Assembly (NCBI GenBank): GCA_041391725.1
Contig: JAWKNL010000003.1
Span: 310,001 to 374,000, forward strand
Length of the DNA stretch: 64,000 bases
Origin: JAGQVA01 sp041391725
GTDB taxonomy: Bacteria; Bacteroidota; Bacteroidia; J057
Direction of reading: 5' to 3'
The position numbers were made by a program, and so were the translations under genes. Below, piece after piece: positions 11,287-20,151 of the stretch (position 1 is the first letter of the stretch; each line of letters opens with the position of its first letter). Under the pieces are notes generated by a model. It was not told where the DNA came from and ran no database searches. It was given only the letters and a program-made list of their open reading frames with translations.

Positions 11287-13890
11287 AAATGGCAAAGATT
11301 TCATTATTGTTCGCCCTCGCACTTTTACTTTTGTGCGTTCTTTGGGGCAGGAGGGGTTGAGAAGCTCAGTATGGTAGATTTGCCCGATCTCCCGGCAGCA
11401 CAGGAAGGCATGGAGTCCCTGGGCTATGCAGGGATGCTGGAGTGGCGCACATAATGATGCAGTGGCTTGCCGCCGGAGGCTGAATTTCCCAATGGCTTAC
11501 CCTGGGAAGGTGGTGGAAAAGTCTGGAGCGAAGCCATTTATATCCTGGAAGGAAACCAGTGGCGGCGATCTTCCACCACATTGCCTATGCACTGGCCTAC
11601 TCAGCTTCAGTAGCTACGAAGGATGGTATTGTATGTATAGGGGGTGAAAATCAGGAGATTACCAGTGCCAAAGTTTTGCTTTTATCATATAATCCCTCGG
11701 CAAAAGATGTTGAAATTGCCGTGTACCCCCGATCTTCCGGAACCCTTAGCTACACTTCATCTGTAGTGGCAGATGATTTTATATGTAGTCGGGGGAAAAA
11801 TGCTCAAAAAAGCACGCAGTCGTTCTACCGGTTAAACCCTGACAGAAAAACGGGTGTGGGAAAAATTACCAGATACCGGTTTTCCCAGAGCGGTTCACTG
11901 CCTCGCGGTGCAGGAAGCGTCAACGAATAAAAAGCTGTTTGTCATCGGAGGAAGGATCGGGGTAGCCGGGAAAAAATCACAGCCACTTACACACTATTTG
12001 TCTTACGTACAAGCGCAGGTTTGGCATGACGAAGGGAGTTGTTAATTGACGGAAAACCCAGAGTCTGATGGGCCTTCCGCAGAATCAATGGGCTCTATGC
12101 ACCTCATGGTTTACGGTGGCTCAGGTAATTATTGTTCGATGAACTGGAAAACATTGCTATTCAATTGGAGCATGAAACTGGCGATACCATTAGAAAAGAA
12201 TTGACGCTTAGGAGAAATGCTATTCTCAACCATCACCCCGGTTTCTCCAAAGACATTCTGGCCTATAATACGATTACTGGTAAATGGTTTGTTTACGATA
12301 CGCACCCGACCCCCATACCGGTTACTGCGCTCGCTTTTAAGGATAAGGAGCGTTTTGTCATTGTTTCAGGGAAATTTCTCCCGGAATCCGCACACCGAAG
12401 GTCCGGCAATTTTCAATTGCCAATGCCGTCACATCCCCTTTGGTATCCTCAATTATAGCGTCCTGGCACTTTACCTGTTGATCTCTCCGTATCGATCGGC
12501 GTCTATTTTTCCCGCAAACAAAATTCTACTGAAGACTATTTTACCGGGGGCGGCAGGATCCCCTGGTGGGCCTCAGGGTTAAGTGTTTTTGGTACTTTAT
12601 TGAGCGCCATTACCTTTATGGCCATACCAGCCAAGGCTTTGTTACAGATTGGTCGTACTTTATGCTCAATATGGTGGCTATCCTGATCACCCCGGTCATC
12701 GCTTTTTCTATTTATCATCCCATTTTTAATCAACTGAAAATCAAAACTGCCTATGAATATTTAGAGGATCGGTTCAACTATCTGGCCCGTGCCTTTGGCA
12801 GTCTTTCATTTAGCTCTTTTTCAGTTGGGGCGAATAGGGATTGTCTTACTGCACTGCCGTCTTTGGCTATTTCTATTGTAACAGGTATTCCCGTAGCGAT
12901 CAGCATTCTACTTATGGGGGTTCTCTGTATCATCTACACGACTTTTGGCGGGATAGAAGCAGTTGTATGGACAGATGTTATGCAGGTTGTGGTTCTTTTG
13001 GGTGGAAGTATTTTTGGCTTTTGGCTGGATTGTGTGCATGCCCAATCGTCTGTTGGCGATATGATCCTTATGCTGTCGCACATGACAAGTTTAACATAAC
13101 CAATATGGAGTTTGATTTTACAGAGTCAACCTTTTGGGTCGTATGCATTGGAGGGGTTGGCCTCCGCAATGGTAACACAGGAGCCTGGAATGCGACTCAT
13201 TGTGCAACGTTATCTGACCAGCACAAATATCAAGGACTCACAAAAGACATTGTACACAAACGCCGTGCTCACGCTGCCCGCAACCATCCTGTTTTTTTAG
13301 TCTGGGAACCCTGCTGTTTATTTTATACCGAAATACCCGGAGGCACTTTCCCCTGCCATCTCCAACAACGATTCGATTTTCCCCTGGTATATTGTCAGAG
13401 AGCTTCCGGTTGGCGTTTCTGGTCTTTTGGTGGCAGGCCACATCTTCTCCTGTGCATATAGCATTAGCAGCAGTCTGAATTCTGTTGCGACCGCCTATTG
13501 CAATGATTTTCATTTGCATATAAAGCCGGATGTCTCTGATGCCCGCCTGTTGCGGATAGCGAGGATCGCAACCATCGTAACCGGGGTATTGGGGGTATTG
13601 CTGGCACTTTGGATGGCGAGTTCGACAATAAAGTCGTTGTGGGACCAGTTTTACCGCTATTTAGGTCTTTTTACCGGCGGTCTTGGGGGGATGTTTTATT
13701 GGGAATGCTTACGAAAAAAGCCAATGCTACAGGCACTTTAATGGGGCTCGTAGCCAGTGCCTTGCTCATATGGTATATCAGCGTTTATACCGAGATCAAC
13801 TTTTTGATGTACGCCTTTTTTGGGGTATTGTCGTGTTTTGGTTTCGGCTACGTATTCAGCCTGGTCTTTAAGAATAAAGAAGAACGATAA
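11283..13890 (+). pseudogene. Kelch-type mutarotase fused to sodium:solute symporter (NanM-SSS), frame-disrupted
   Basis: The first third, after restoring frames, is a kelch beta-propeller of the cyclically permuted mutarotase type: GGANFPNGLPWEGGGKVW, then GIVCIGGENQE, then AVQEASTNKKLFVIGG, then SGNYLFDELENIAIQ. Without a stop between them it runs into a sodium:solute symporter from about 12440: NYSVLALYLLISLSIGVYFS, then TEDYFTGGGRIPWWASGLS (the family start), then TTFGGIEAVVWTDVMQ, then ISSSLNSVATAYCND, ending FSLVFKNKEER. Known NanM proteins convert alpha- to beta-sialic acid. Linked to a transporter, this would couple anomer conversion to uptake. It has many frame changes up to about 13700, and the final 150 codons are clean. 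Confidence 0.75.
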
Positions 13891-13911
13891 GCTACTTCAT
13901 CCTGCCAGGTT

Positions 13912-14529
13912 TTAGTTCGCAGCACCTCCCGCATCTGCCCTGACGAGATAAACCGTCAGCAAAGGATGTTTCATACTGACTTTGGTCTGGACTCCATTCT
14001 CATAATAATACACCATGCTCCTTTCGGTTTGCGGGTCGGTGACCTCATAAGCGCCTGCGCCCAGTGGTTTCACGGACATATATATGCCCGAAGCTTCGGA
14101 AAATGCCTTTTCTATCCCCCGGGGTTCTTCAAAATACAGGCGGCTTCCACTGTAAAATATCGGGGAAGAAATCGTTTTTTTCTCGCCTCCGTCTATCTGC
14201 ATGGTGTAGCTTTTTCCGTTCCATTCGATTCGGGATGAATTGTGGACTTCCCCGTTTACGATGGCTTTATTATTGGCACTGATAAACTGCCCGGCGTGAT
14301 AATGAATGCGATTTTCAATATCCATCCGCACCTTTTTTACCAGAAGATTCACCTCAAGAAATCCCACATTGCTAAAATATACATCCTCGCCCGATACCTG
14401 CCGGGTGTAATGGAGTTCGCCGATTTTTTTACCAAGCGCCTTCATAAAATAGGTCTGATTGCTTGTTTGCCCGAAAAGAGCAACCACTGAAAAAATCAGC
14501 GAAAAGAGTGTGATTATCAGCTTTTTCAT
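13912..14529 (-). CDS. DUF6134-type exported protein
   Basis: 205 residues with a signal peptide (MKKLIITLFSLIFSVVALFGQ). The remainder is mostly beta (KKIGELHYTRQ, YFSNVGFLEVNLLVKKVRMD, RIEWNGKSYTMQIDGGEKK). This resembles small exported Bacteroidota proteins assigned to DUF6134, which have no known activity. It converges with the symporter gene (22 bases between stops) and is the first intact gene after the indel-rich zone. Confidence 0.6.
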   Translation of the reverse strand: MKKLIITLFSLIFSVVALFGQTSNQTYFMKALGKKIGELHYTRQVSGEDVYFSNVGFLEVNLLVKKVRMDIENRIHYHAGQFISANNKAIVNGEVHNSSRIEWNGKSYTMQIDGGEKKTISSPIFYSGSRLYFEEPRGIEKAFSEASGIYMSVKPLGAGAYEVTDPQTERSMVYYYENGVQTKVSMKHPLLTVYLVRADAGGAAN

Positions 14530-14642
14530 GAGAATCAGAATTATATTTCCCCCAATTTACCCAGCCTTCAACTATCAGTCTTGGAAAAAAAGGACAATAA
14601 CATGAAAACAAAATACTCCTTATACGCAGTTCCGGATTCTCT

Positions 14643-14650
14643 TATCTTTG
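14643..14650 (+). promoter_or_regulatory. Candidate -7 promoter element for the fucosidase gene
   Basis: TATCTTTG matches the Bacteroidota -7 consensus TAnnTTTG and lies 77 bases before the fucosidase start. No clear -33 TTTG is visible at the expected spacing, so this is a weak call. Confidence 0.35.
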
Positions 14651-14727
14651 AAAAGAAGATTATTTTAAAGAGATTGTCCGGGTTGAATTGATTTTTTCAC
14701 TGGCAAAACGATATTCCCTCCGGAACT

Positions 14728-17127
14728 ATGAAAAATCTCGGACTTCTGCTTCTGTTTATCTCTGGCCTGGGTGTTTCGCACCTTTTCGCCCAGTCTGACC
14801 ATATCCTCTGGTACAATCGCCCGGCAGAATATTTTGAAGAAACGCTGGTTTTGGGCAACGGCAAAATGGGCGCCTCGGTTTTTGGTGGAGTAACTGAGGA
14901 AAAAATTTTCCTCAACGACGCCACACTCTGGTCAGGTGAACCCGTCAATACCCGCATGAACCCCGATGCCCACAAACATGTGCCGGCCATCAGAGAAGCG
15001 CTCAAAAACGAAAATTACCGCAGGGCTGACTCCCTTCAGCGAAAACTTCAGGGTTCATTTTCAGAATCCTATGCACCGCTGGGAACGATGTTTATTCGCT
15101 TTAACCACACCGGCACACCCCAGAACTACCGTCGTGAACTCAATATTGACGAAGCCGTATCGCGGCTGAATTATCAGATCGGCGGAGTAGCTTTTGAAAG
15201 GGAATATTTTATTTCCCATCCCGATCAGGTTATGGTGATTCGCATCAAAAGCAACAAAAAGAAAGCACTCAGCTTTTCGCTGGGGTTTGACAGCCAGATG
15301 AAATTTCAGTCCGTAGCCAATAACAAGATTTATGAAATCAATGGTTACGCACCCGTGCACGCGGAGCCGAGTTATCGCGGAGACATGCCCAATGCCGTGG
15401 TTTTTGATGAAAATAAAGGCACGCGCTTTACAGCCCTTATGTCTGTGGCTCAACACAACGGAAAGGTAACTGTCAATGAAAATACGCTTTCATTCTCAGG
15501 AGGAAGCGAGGTTGTGCTTCTGGTGTCCATAGCGACCAGCTTCAACGGGTACGACAAAAATCCTGCGACGGAAGGCAAAGACAACCGCCTGCTGGCAAAA
15601 AATCAACTAAACGCCGCTTCGGGCAAAACTTTCACCCAACTCCAAAAATCACATCTGGAAGATTATCAGTCCTTCTTCAGAAGGGTGAATTTGTATCTCG
15701 GAGAAACAACAGCGCCAGACCTCCCTACCGACGAACGGCTCAGGCGATATGCCAAAGGGGAGGAAGACAAAAATCTTGAAGTGCTGTATTTTCAGTTTGG
15801 CCGCTACCTCCTCATTTCCAGTTCGAGAACCCCGGGCGTACCTGCCAATCTTCAGGGAATCTGGAACCCGCACCTCCGCCCGCCGTGGAGCAGCAACTAC
15901 ACCCTCAATATCAATGCGGAGGAAAACTACTGGCTGGCAGAAAACACCAACCTCTCCGAAATGCACCAGCCGATGCTCACTTTTATAGGAAATATTGCGG
16001 AAACCGGTAAAATTACCGCCCGTACTTTTTACGGCGTCAATGGATGGACAGCGGCCCACAACTCCGATATATGGGCTATGAGCAATCCTGTGGGCGACTT
16101 CGGAAAAGGCGACCCCGTATGGGCAAACTGGAATATGGGCGGGGCATGGCTGAGCACCCACCTCTGGGAGCATTTTCTGTTTACACAGGATATAGATTTT
16201 CTCAAAAATCAGGGTTATCCGCTGATGAAGGGCGCTGCGCAGTTCTGCCTGGAATGGCTGGTCGAAGACGCGGATGGAAATCTCATCACCTCACCTTCCA
16301 CTTCTCCCGAAAATATATATATCACTCCTGATGGCTATAAAGGCGCCACGCTTTACGGTGGAACGGCTGATCTGGCCATGATCCGATCCTGCTTCAGTCA
16401 GACCATCGCGGCATCAGAACTGCTTGAAACCGATGCCGAATTCCGAAATCAGTTGTCAGCCGCACTGGCACGACTTTATCCTTATCAGATCGGGACGAAA
16501 GGAAATCTCCAGGAATGGTATCACGACTGGGAAGATGCGGAGCCACTACACCGCCACCAGTCGCACCTTTTTGGCCTGTATCCCGGCGATCAGATCACCC
16601 CGGAAAAAACCCCCGAGCTGGCAGATGCCTGCAGGAAAACCCTTGAGATCAAAGGCGATGAAACCACCGGCTGGTCCAAAGGCTGGCGAATCAACCTCTG
16701 GGCCCGTCTGTGGGACGGAAACCGCGCATACAAAATGTACCGCGAATTGCTCCACTATGTCGAACCCGACGGCGTCAAAACGAGCTATGCCCGCGGCGGT
16801 GGCACCTACCCCAACCTGTTTGACGCCCACCCTCCCTTTCAGATCGATGGTAATTTTGGCGGTGCAGCAGCCGTAGCAGAAATGTTGGTTCAGTCTGGTG
16901 AAGGTGAAATCAGGCTCCTCCCTGCCCTGCCCGATGCCTGGGACAAAGGAAATGCCAGCGGACTCCGCGCAAGAGGTGGCGTACAGGTTTCTCTGGAATG
17001 GGATGCCAATACACTTACAAAAGTAATCCTCCTTCCGGAAACTGATAGGCGCTTTACCCTTATCTCCGGAGATAAACGCCAGGTAGTCGAACTGAAAAAA
17101 GGGCAGGAGACCGCCATTGACTGGTAA
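14728..17127 (+). CDS. GH95 alpha-L-fucosidase (or alpha-L-galactosidase), exported
   Basis: 799 residues with a signal peptide (LGLLLLFISGLGVSHLFAQ). The N-terminal beta domain has WYNRPAEYFEETLVLGNGKM and LNDATLWSGEP, typical of family GH95. The barrel keeps the catalytic positions: the Asn pair in LNINAEENYW (N394, N396), the general acid in LQEWYHDW (E596) and the Asp in QIDGNFGGAAAV (D707). GH95 enzymes are inverting hydrolases acting mainly on alpha-1,2-linked fucose, and some prefer L-galactose. The usual NTEMNYWPAE loop reads NAEENYWLAE here. The location next to the sialic-acid locus fits host-type glycan breakdown. Confidence 0.9.
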   Translation: MKNLGLLLLFISGLGVSHLFAQSDHILWYNRPAEYFEETLVLGNGKMGASVFGGVTEEKIFLNDATLWSGEPVNTRMNPDAHKHVPAIREALKNENYRRADSLQRKLQGSFSESYAPLGTMFIRFNHTGTPQNYRRELNIDEAVSRLNYQIGGVAFEREYFISHPDQVMVIRIKSNKKKALSFSLGFDSQMKFQSVANNKIYEINGYAPVHAEPSYRGDMPNAVVFDENKGTRFTALMSVAQHNGKVTVNENTLSFSGGSEVVLLVSIATSFNGYDKNPATEGKDNRLLAKNQLNAASGKTFTQLQKSHLEDYQSFFRRVNLYLGETTAPDLPTDERLRRYAKGEEDKNLEVLYFQFGRYLLISSSRTPGVPANLQGIWNPHLRPPWSSNYTLNINAEENYWLAENTNLSEMHQPMLTFIGNIAETGKITARTFYGVNGWTAAHNSDIWAMSNPVGDFGKGDPVWANWNMGGAWLSTHLWEHFLFTQDIDFLKNQGYPLMKGAAQFCLEWLVEDADGNLITSPSTSPENIYITPDGYKGATLYGGTADLAMIRSCFSQTIAASELLETDAEFRNQLSAALARLYPYQIGTKGNLQEWYHDWEDAEPLHRHQSHLFGLYPGDQITPEKTPELADACRKTLEIKGDETTGWSKGWRINLWARLWDGNRAYKMYRELLHYVEPDGVKTSYARGGGTYPNLFDAHPPFQIDGNFGGAAAVAEMLVQSGEGEIRLLPALPDAWDKGNASGLRARGGVQVSLEWDANTLTKVILLPETDRRFTLISGDKRQVVELKKGQETAIDW

Positions 17128-17143
17128 GGAGAAGAAATCATCT

Positions 17144-18361
17144 ATGAAAATTGCAGTCATAGGCGGCGGCGCTGCCGGATTTTTTTCGGCCATCACAGCA
17201 AAGGAAAATCACCCGCAGGCGCGTGTCGTCATTTTTGAAAAATCGCAGAAACTCCTCGCCAAAGTCAAAATCTCGGGCGGTGGCAGGTGCAACGTAACCA
17301 ATGGCTGTACCGATATCGACGAACTTTCACGCGCTTATCCTCGTGGGGAAAAGCAACTCAGGAAAGCCTTCCACGTCTTCAATACCCGTCATGCGATGGA
17401 GTGGTTTGAAGTACGCGGCGTTCCGCTCACGATTCAGGAGGACAACTGTGTTTTCCCCGTTTCGCAGGATTCTCAGAGTGTGATTGATTGTTTTCTGAAT
17501 GAATCACACCGACTGGGCATAGAGATCAAAACAGGTGCAGGCATCCGCGCGATTCGCCAGAATGGAAACGCACTTGAGCTTTCGTTTTCGGGAGAAGAAA
17601 CCGCTGCGGAAACATTTGACAAGGTGATCATTGCCACCGGTGGTTCTCCCAAAAGACAGGGCCTTGAATGGCTGGAAACACTTGGGCACACCATTGAAGA
17701 TCCGGTTCCCTCGCTGTTTACATTCAACATGCCCGGAGAAACAGTCACACGGCTGATGGGGATTGTGGTTGAACAAACACTGGTGAGTGTGCAAGGCACA
17801 AAACTCAAATCAGACGGCCCGCTATTGATTACCCACTGGGGCATGAGCGGGCCGGCGATATTAAAATTGTCGGCTTTCGGAGCGAGGATATTGTCTGAAA
17901 AAAACTACGAATTCAGGGTTCAGGTCAATTGGGTGAATGAGAAGAATAATGAACTGGTGCGAGACACCCTTGATGCGATTATGCAGGAGCACTCCAGAAA
18001 GAACCTGGCCAATTTCCGGCCGTATAGTCTGCCGGAGCGGTTGTGGCTGTATTTATTGGAGAAAAACAGCCTTAGCGCTGAACAGAAATGGGGAGAAATC
18101 GGGCAAAAAAACTTCAACCGGCTGGTGGAGGCCCTTACCAACGATGTGTATGCAGTAAAAGGGAAAACCACCTTTAAGGAAGAATTTGTTACCTGCGGGG
18201 GCGTAAGTCTGGGTGATGTGGACATTCGCACCATGCAGAGCAAAGTAGTGAAAAACCTCTATTTTGCCGGAGAAGTGCTGGATATCGACGCCATTACCGG
18301 CGGGTACAATTTTCAGGCAGCCTGGACGACAGGGTTTATTGCGGGGAAACTGGCAGATTAA
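17144..18361 (+). CDS. BaiN/HI0933-family NAD(P)/FAD-dependent oxidoreductase
   Basis: 405 residues from the ATG at 17144, preferred because an AGGAGAA stretch precedes it and the Rossmann motif starts at once (MKIAVIGGGAAGFFSAI). The family's second signature KVKISGGGRCNVTNG follows at about residues 46-60. The C-terminal FAD-contact motif is ITGGYNFQAAWTTGFIAGK. The family includes YhiN, HI0933 and the bile-acid enzyme BaiN. Most members have no known substrate, so only a flavoprotein oxidoreductase is claimed. It starts 16 bases after the fucosidase stop, so the two may be cotranscribed. Confidence 0.85.
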   Translation: MKIAVIGGGAAGFFSAITAKENHPQARVVIFEKSQKLLAKVKISGGGRCNVTNGCTDIDELSRAYPRGEKQLRKAFHVFNTRHAMEWFEVRGVPLTIQEDNCVFPVSQDSQSVIDCFLNESHRLGIEIKTGAGIRAIRQNGNALELSFSGEETAAETFDKVIIATGGSPKRQGLEWLETLGHTIEDPVPSLFTFNMPGETVTRLMGIVVEQTLVSVQGTKLKSDGPLLITHWGMSGPAILKLSAFGARILSEKNYEFRVQVNWVNEKNNELVRDTLDAIMQEHSRKNLANFRPYSLPERLWLYLLEKNSLSAEQKWGEIGQKNFNRLVEALTNDVYAVKGKTTFKEEFVTCGGVSLGDVDIRTMQSKVVKNLYFAGEVLDIDAITGGYNFQAAWTTGFIAGKLAD

Positions 18362-18404
18362 ACGTAGCAAACTTTATATTTTCTTACCAGATCATTACAT
18401 TACG

Positions 18405-18860
18405 ATGAAAGACCTGACGATTAAATGCCTGGTGGACAGCGACCTTCCCCTTTTCCTCGAACTGATCCGCCTGTTTGAGGAAGTATTTGAAATGGAAAAC
18501 TTTGCGATGCCGCCGGAAACCCATCTGCAACAACTCCTCCGGAAACCGGGATTTATGGCCTTTGTAGCACAAAAAAACGGGGCGGTCGTGGGGGGGCTGA
18601 CAGCTTATGTACTGGATCAGTATTATTCCCTCAAACCCCTGGCATATATCTACGACCTTGCCGTGGCTGTACCCTTACAGCGGCAGGGCATAGGTAAAGC
18701 GCTGATCGAAGCGATCAACCAGCACTGCCGGGAGCAGGGTTTTGAGGAAATATTTGTTCAGGCCGACCGGGTCGATGACTATGCCCTTTCCTTTTACCGC
18801 TCCACCCGCCCGACGGGCGAGGAAGATGTGCTGCATTTTACTTATGGGCTGGAGGGGTGA
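18405..18860 (+). CDS. GNAT acetyltransferase resembling the AAC(3)-I group
   Basis: 151 residues. It shows the GNAT acetyl-CoA site QRQGIGKALIEAI and, before it, VVGGLTAYVLDQYYSLKPLA followed by YIYDLAVA, an arrangement seen in AAC(3)-I aminoglycoside and fortimicin-type acetyltransferases. Chromosomal homologues of this group in environmental bacteria often do not confer resistance, so the substrate remains open. The ATG at 18405 is chosen because the homologous N-terminus (MKDLTIKCLVDSDLPLF) begins there. It lies 43 bases after the flavoprotein gene. Confidence 0.75.
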   Translation: MKDLTIKCLVDSDLPLFLELIRLFEEVFEMENFAMPPETHLQQLLRKPGFMAFVAQKNGAVVGGLTAYVLDQYYSLKPLAYIYDLAVAVPLQRQGIGKALIEAINQHCREQGFEEIFVQADRVDDYALSFYRSTRPTGEEDVLHFTYGLEG

Positions 18861-18939
18861 CCCCCATTGCTTCAATCCCGTTTTTTCTACATATTGTGCG
18901 GCGCGGATTTATTCCGCCAAACCGTAATACTTTGCCTCT

Positions 18940-20067
18940 GTGGAGAAAACCCAGCTTTCGGCTTATGCCGATTCTAAAAAACACTATGAAATCCTCGACG
19001 GGCTGCGCGGTGTCGCAGCCATTGTGGTGGTGTTTTTTCACCTGTGTGAGGCTCACGCTACCAGCCACCTCGATCAGGTCATAAACCACGGCTACCTCGC
19101 CGTGGACTTTTTTTATCTGCTTTCCGGTTTTGTGATTGCCTACGCCTATGATGACCGCTGGAGCCAAATGTCGCTCAAAAACTTCTTCACCCGCCGCCTG
19201 ATCCGCCTCCACCCGATGATTGTGCTGGGTATGATCGTCGGGGCTGTTGCCTTCTATTTTCAGGCGGGCAGTCTCTGGCCCAAAATCGCCACTACACCCG
19301 TATGGGAACTTCTGCTGGTGATGGTGATTGGTTTTACCCTCCTTCCGTTGCCGCTATCAATGGACATCAGGGGGTGGTTTGAAATGCACCCGCTCAACGG
19401 GCCGGCATGGTCGCTGTTTTTTGAATATATCGCCAATATCCTCTACGCCTTATTTCTTCGGAAAATTTCCAATACAGTACTCGCGGTACTGGTTTTTATC
19501 ACGGGTACACTTCTTATCCACCTCGCAGTCACCGCACCCGGTGGTGATGTTATCGGCGGATGGGCGCTAGAACCTGGCCAGCTCCGCATTGGCTTTACGC
19601 GGATGCTCTATCCCTTCCTTGCAGGGTTGCTGTTGTTTCGTGTTGCCAAACTGACAACCATTCGAAACGCCTTTCTCCTTAGCAGCCTCATGGTTGTTAT
19701 TGTCCTGGCCATACCCCGTATCGGCGGAAGTGAGCACCTGTGGGCCAATGGTTTGTACGATTCGCTCAGCATCATTCTTCTCTTTCCGCTGATTGTATAT
19801 ATCGGGGCGAGCGGAGAGGTTAAGGGAAAATTTGCTACCTGGCTTTGCCGGTTTCTGGGAGATATTTCCTACCCGATTTATATCACCCATTACCCACTGA
19901 TCTATACCTACACTGCCTGGGTGTATGAGCATAAATACTCCATGGCCGAAGCAGCTCCGGTAGCTTTGCTGGTATTTTTGTCGGCGGTTGCGCTCGCTTA
20001 TGGCAGTCTGAAACTTTACGATGTACCCGTACGGCAGTGGCTCAGCAGGAGATTTTTGAAGGGATGA
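18940..20067 (+). CDS. Acyltransferase-3 family membrane protein (OafA-like)
   Basis: 375 residues with a GTG start. Shortly after the N-terminus is the family motif LDGLRGVAAIVVVFFHL, with the conserved His near the first membrane segment. About ten hydrophobic segments follow, and a typical late motif is GDISYPIYITHYPLIY. Members move acyl groups such as acetyl across the inner membrane to polysaccharides, lipids or antibiotics. The substrate here cannot be read from the sequence. The short spacing after the GNAT gene allows cotranscription. Confidence 0.85.
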   Translation: MEKTQLSAYADSKKHYEILDGLRGVAAIVVVFFHLCEAHATSHLDQVINHGYLAVDFFYLLSGFVIAYAYDDRWSQMSLKNFFTRRLIRLHPMIVLGMIVGAVAFYFQAGSLWPKIATTPVWELLLVMVIGFTLLPLPLSMDIRGWFEMHPLNGPAWSLFFEYIANILYALFLRKISNTVLAVLVFITGTLLIHLAVTAPGGDVIGGWALEPGQLRIGFTRMLYPFLAGLLLFRVAKLTTIRNAFLLSSLMVVIVLAIPRIGGSEHLWANGLYDSLSIILLFPLIVYIGASGEVKGKFATWLCRFLGDISYPIYITHYPLIYTYTAWVYEHKYSMAEAAPVALLVFLSAVALAYGSLKLYDVPVRQWLSRRFLKG

Positions 20068-20121
20068 GAGAAACAAGAAGGAGAGGATAAAAAATAATTT
20101 GAAAATGAGGTCGAAATACCC

Positions 20122-20148
20122 TATTTTGGTAGAAAAGTTACCAAAATA
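20122..20148. promoter_or_regulatory. Perfect inverted repeat directly before the rloA start
   Basis: TATTTTGGTA and TACCAAAATA form perfect 10-bp arms around a 7-bp spacer, ending 3 bases before the ATG at 20152. The position covers the translation-initiation region, so it could be a repressor operator, an RNA hairpin controlling translation, or both. No clear Shine-Dalgarno sequence is visible. Confidence 0.6.
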
Positions 20149-20151
20149 ACC

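Noticed and set aside
16546..17196. 216-codon minus-strand open frame
   Set aside because: Antisense to the GH95 gene end; no recognisable domain.
18405..18860. Claim of an aminoglycoside resistance gene
   Set aside because: Motifs match the AAC(3)-I group, but chromosomal relatives often have other substrates; kept as a GNAT of that group only.
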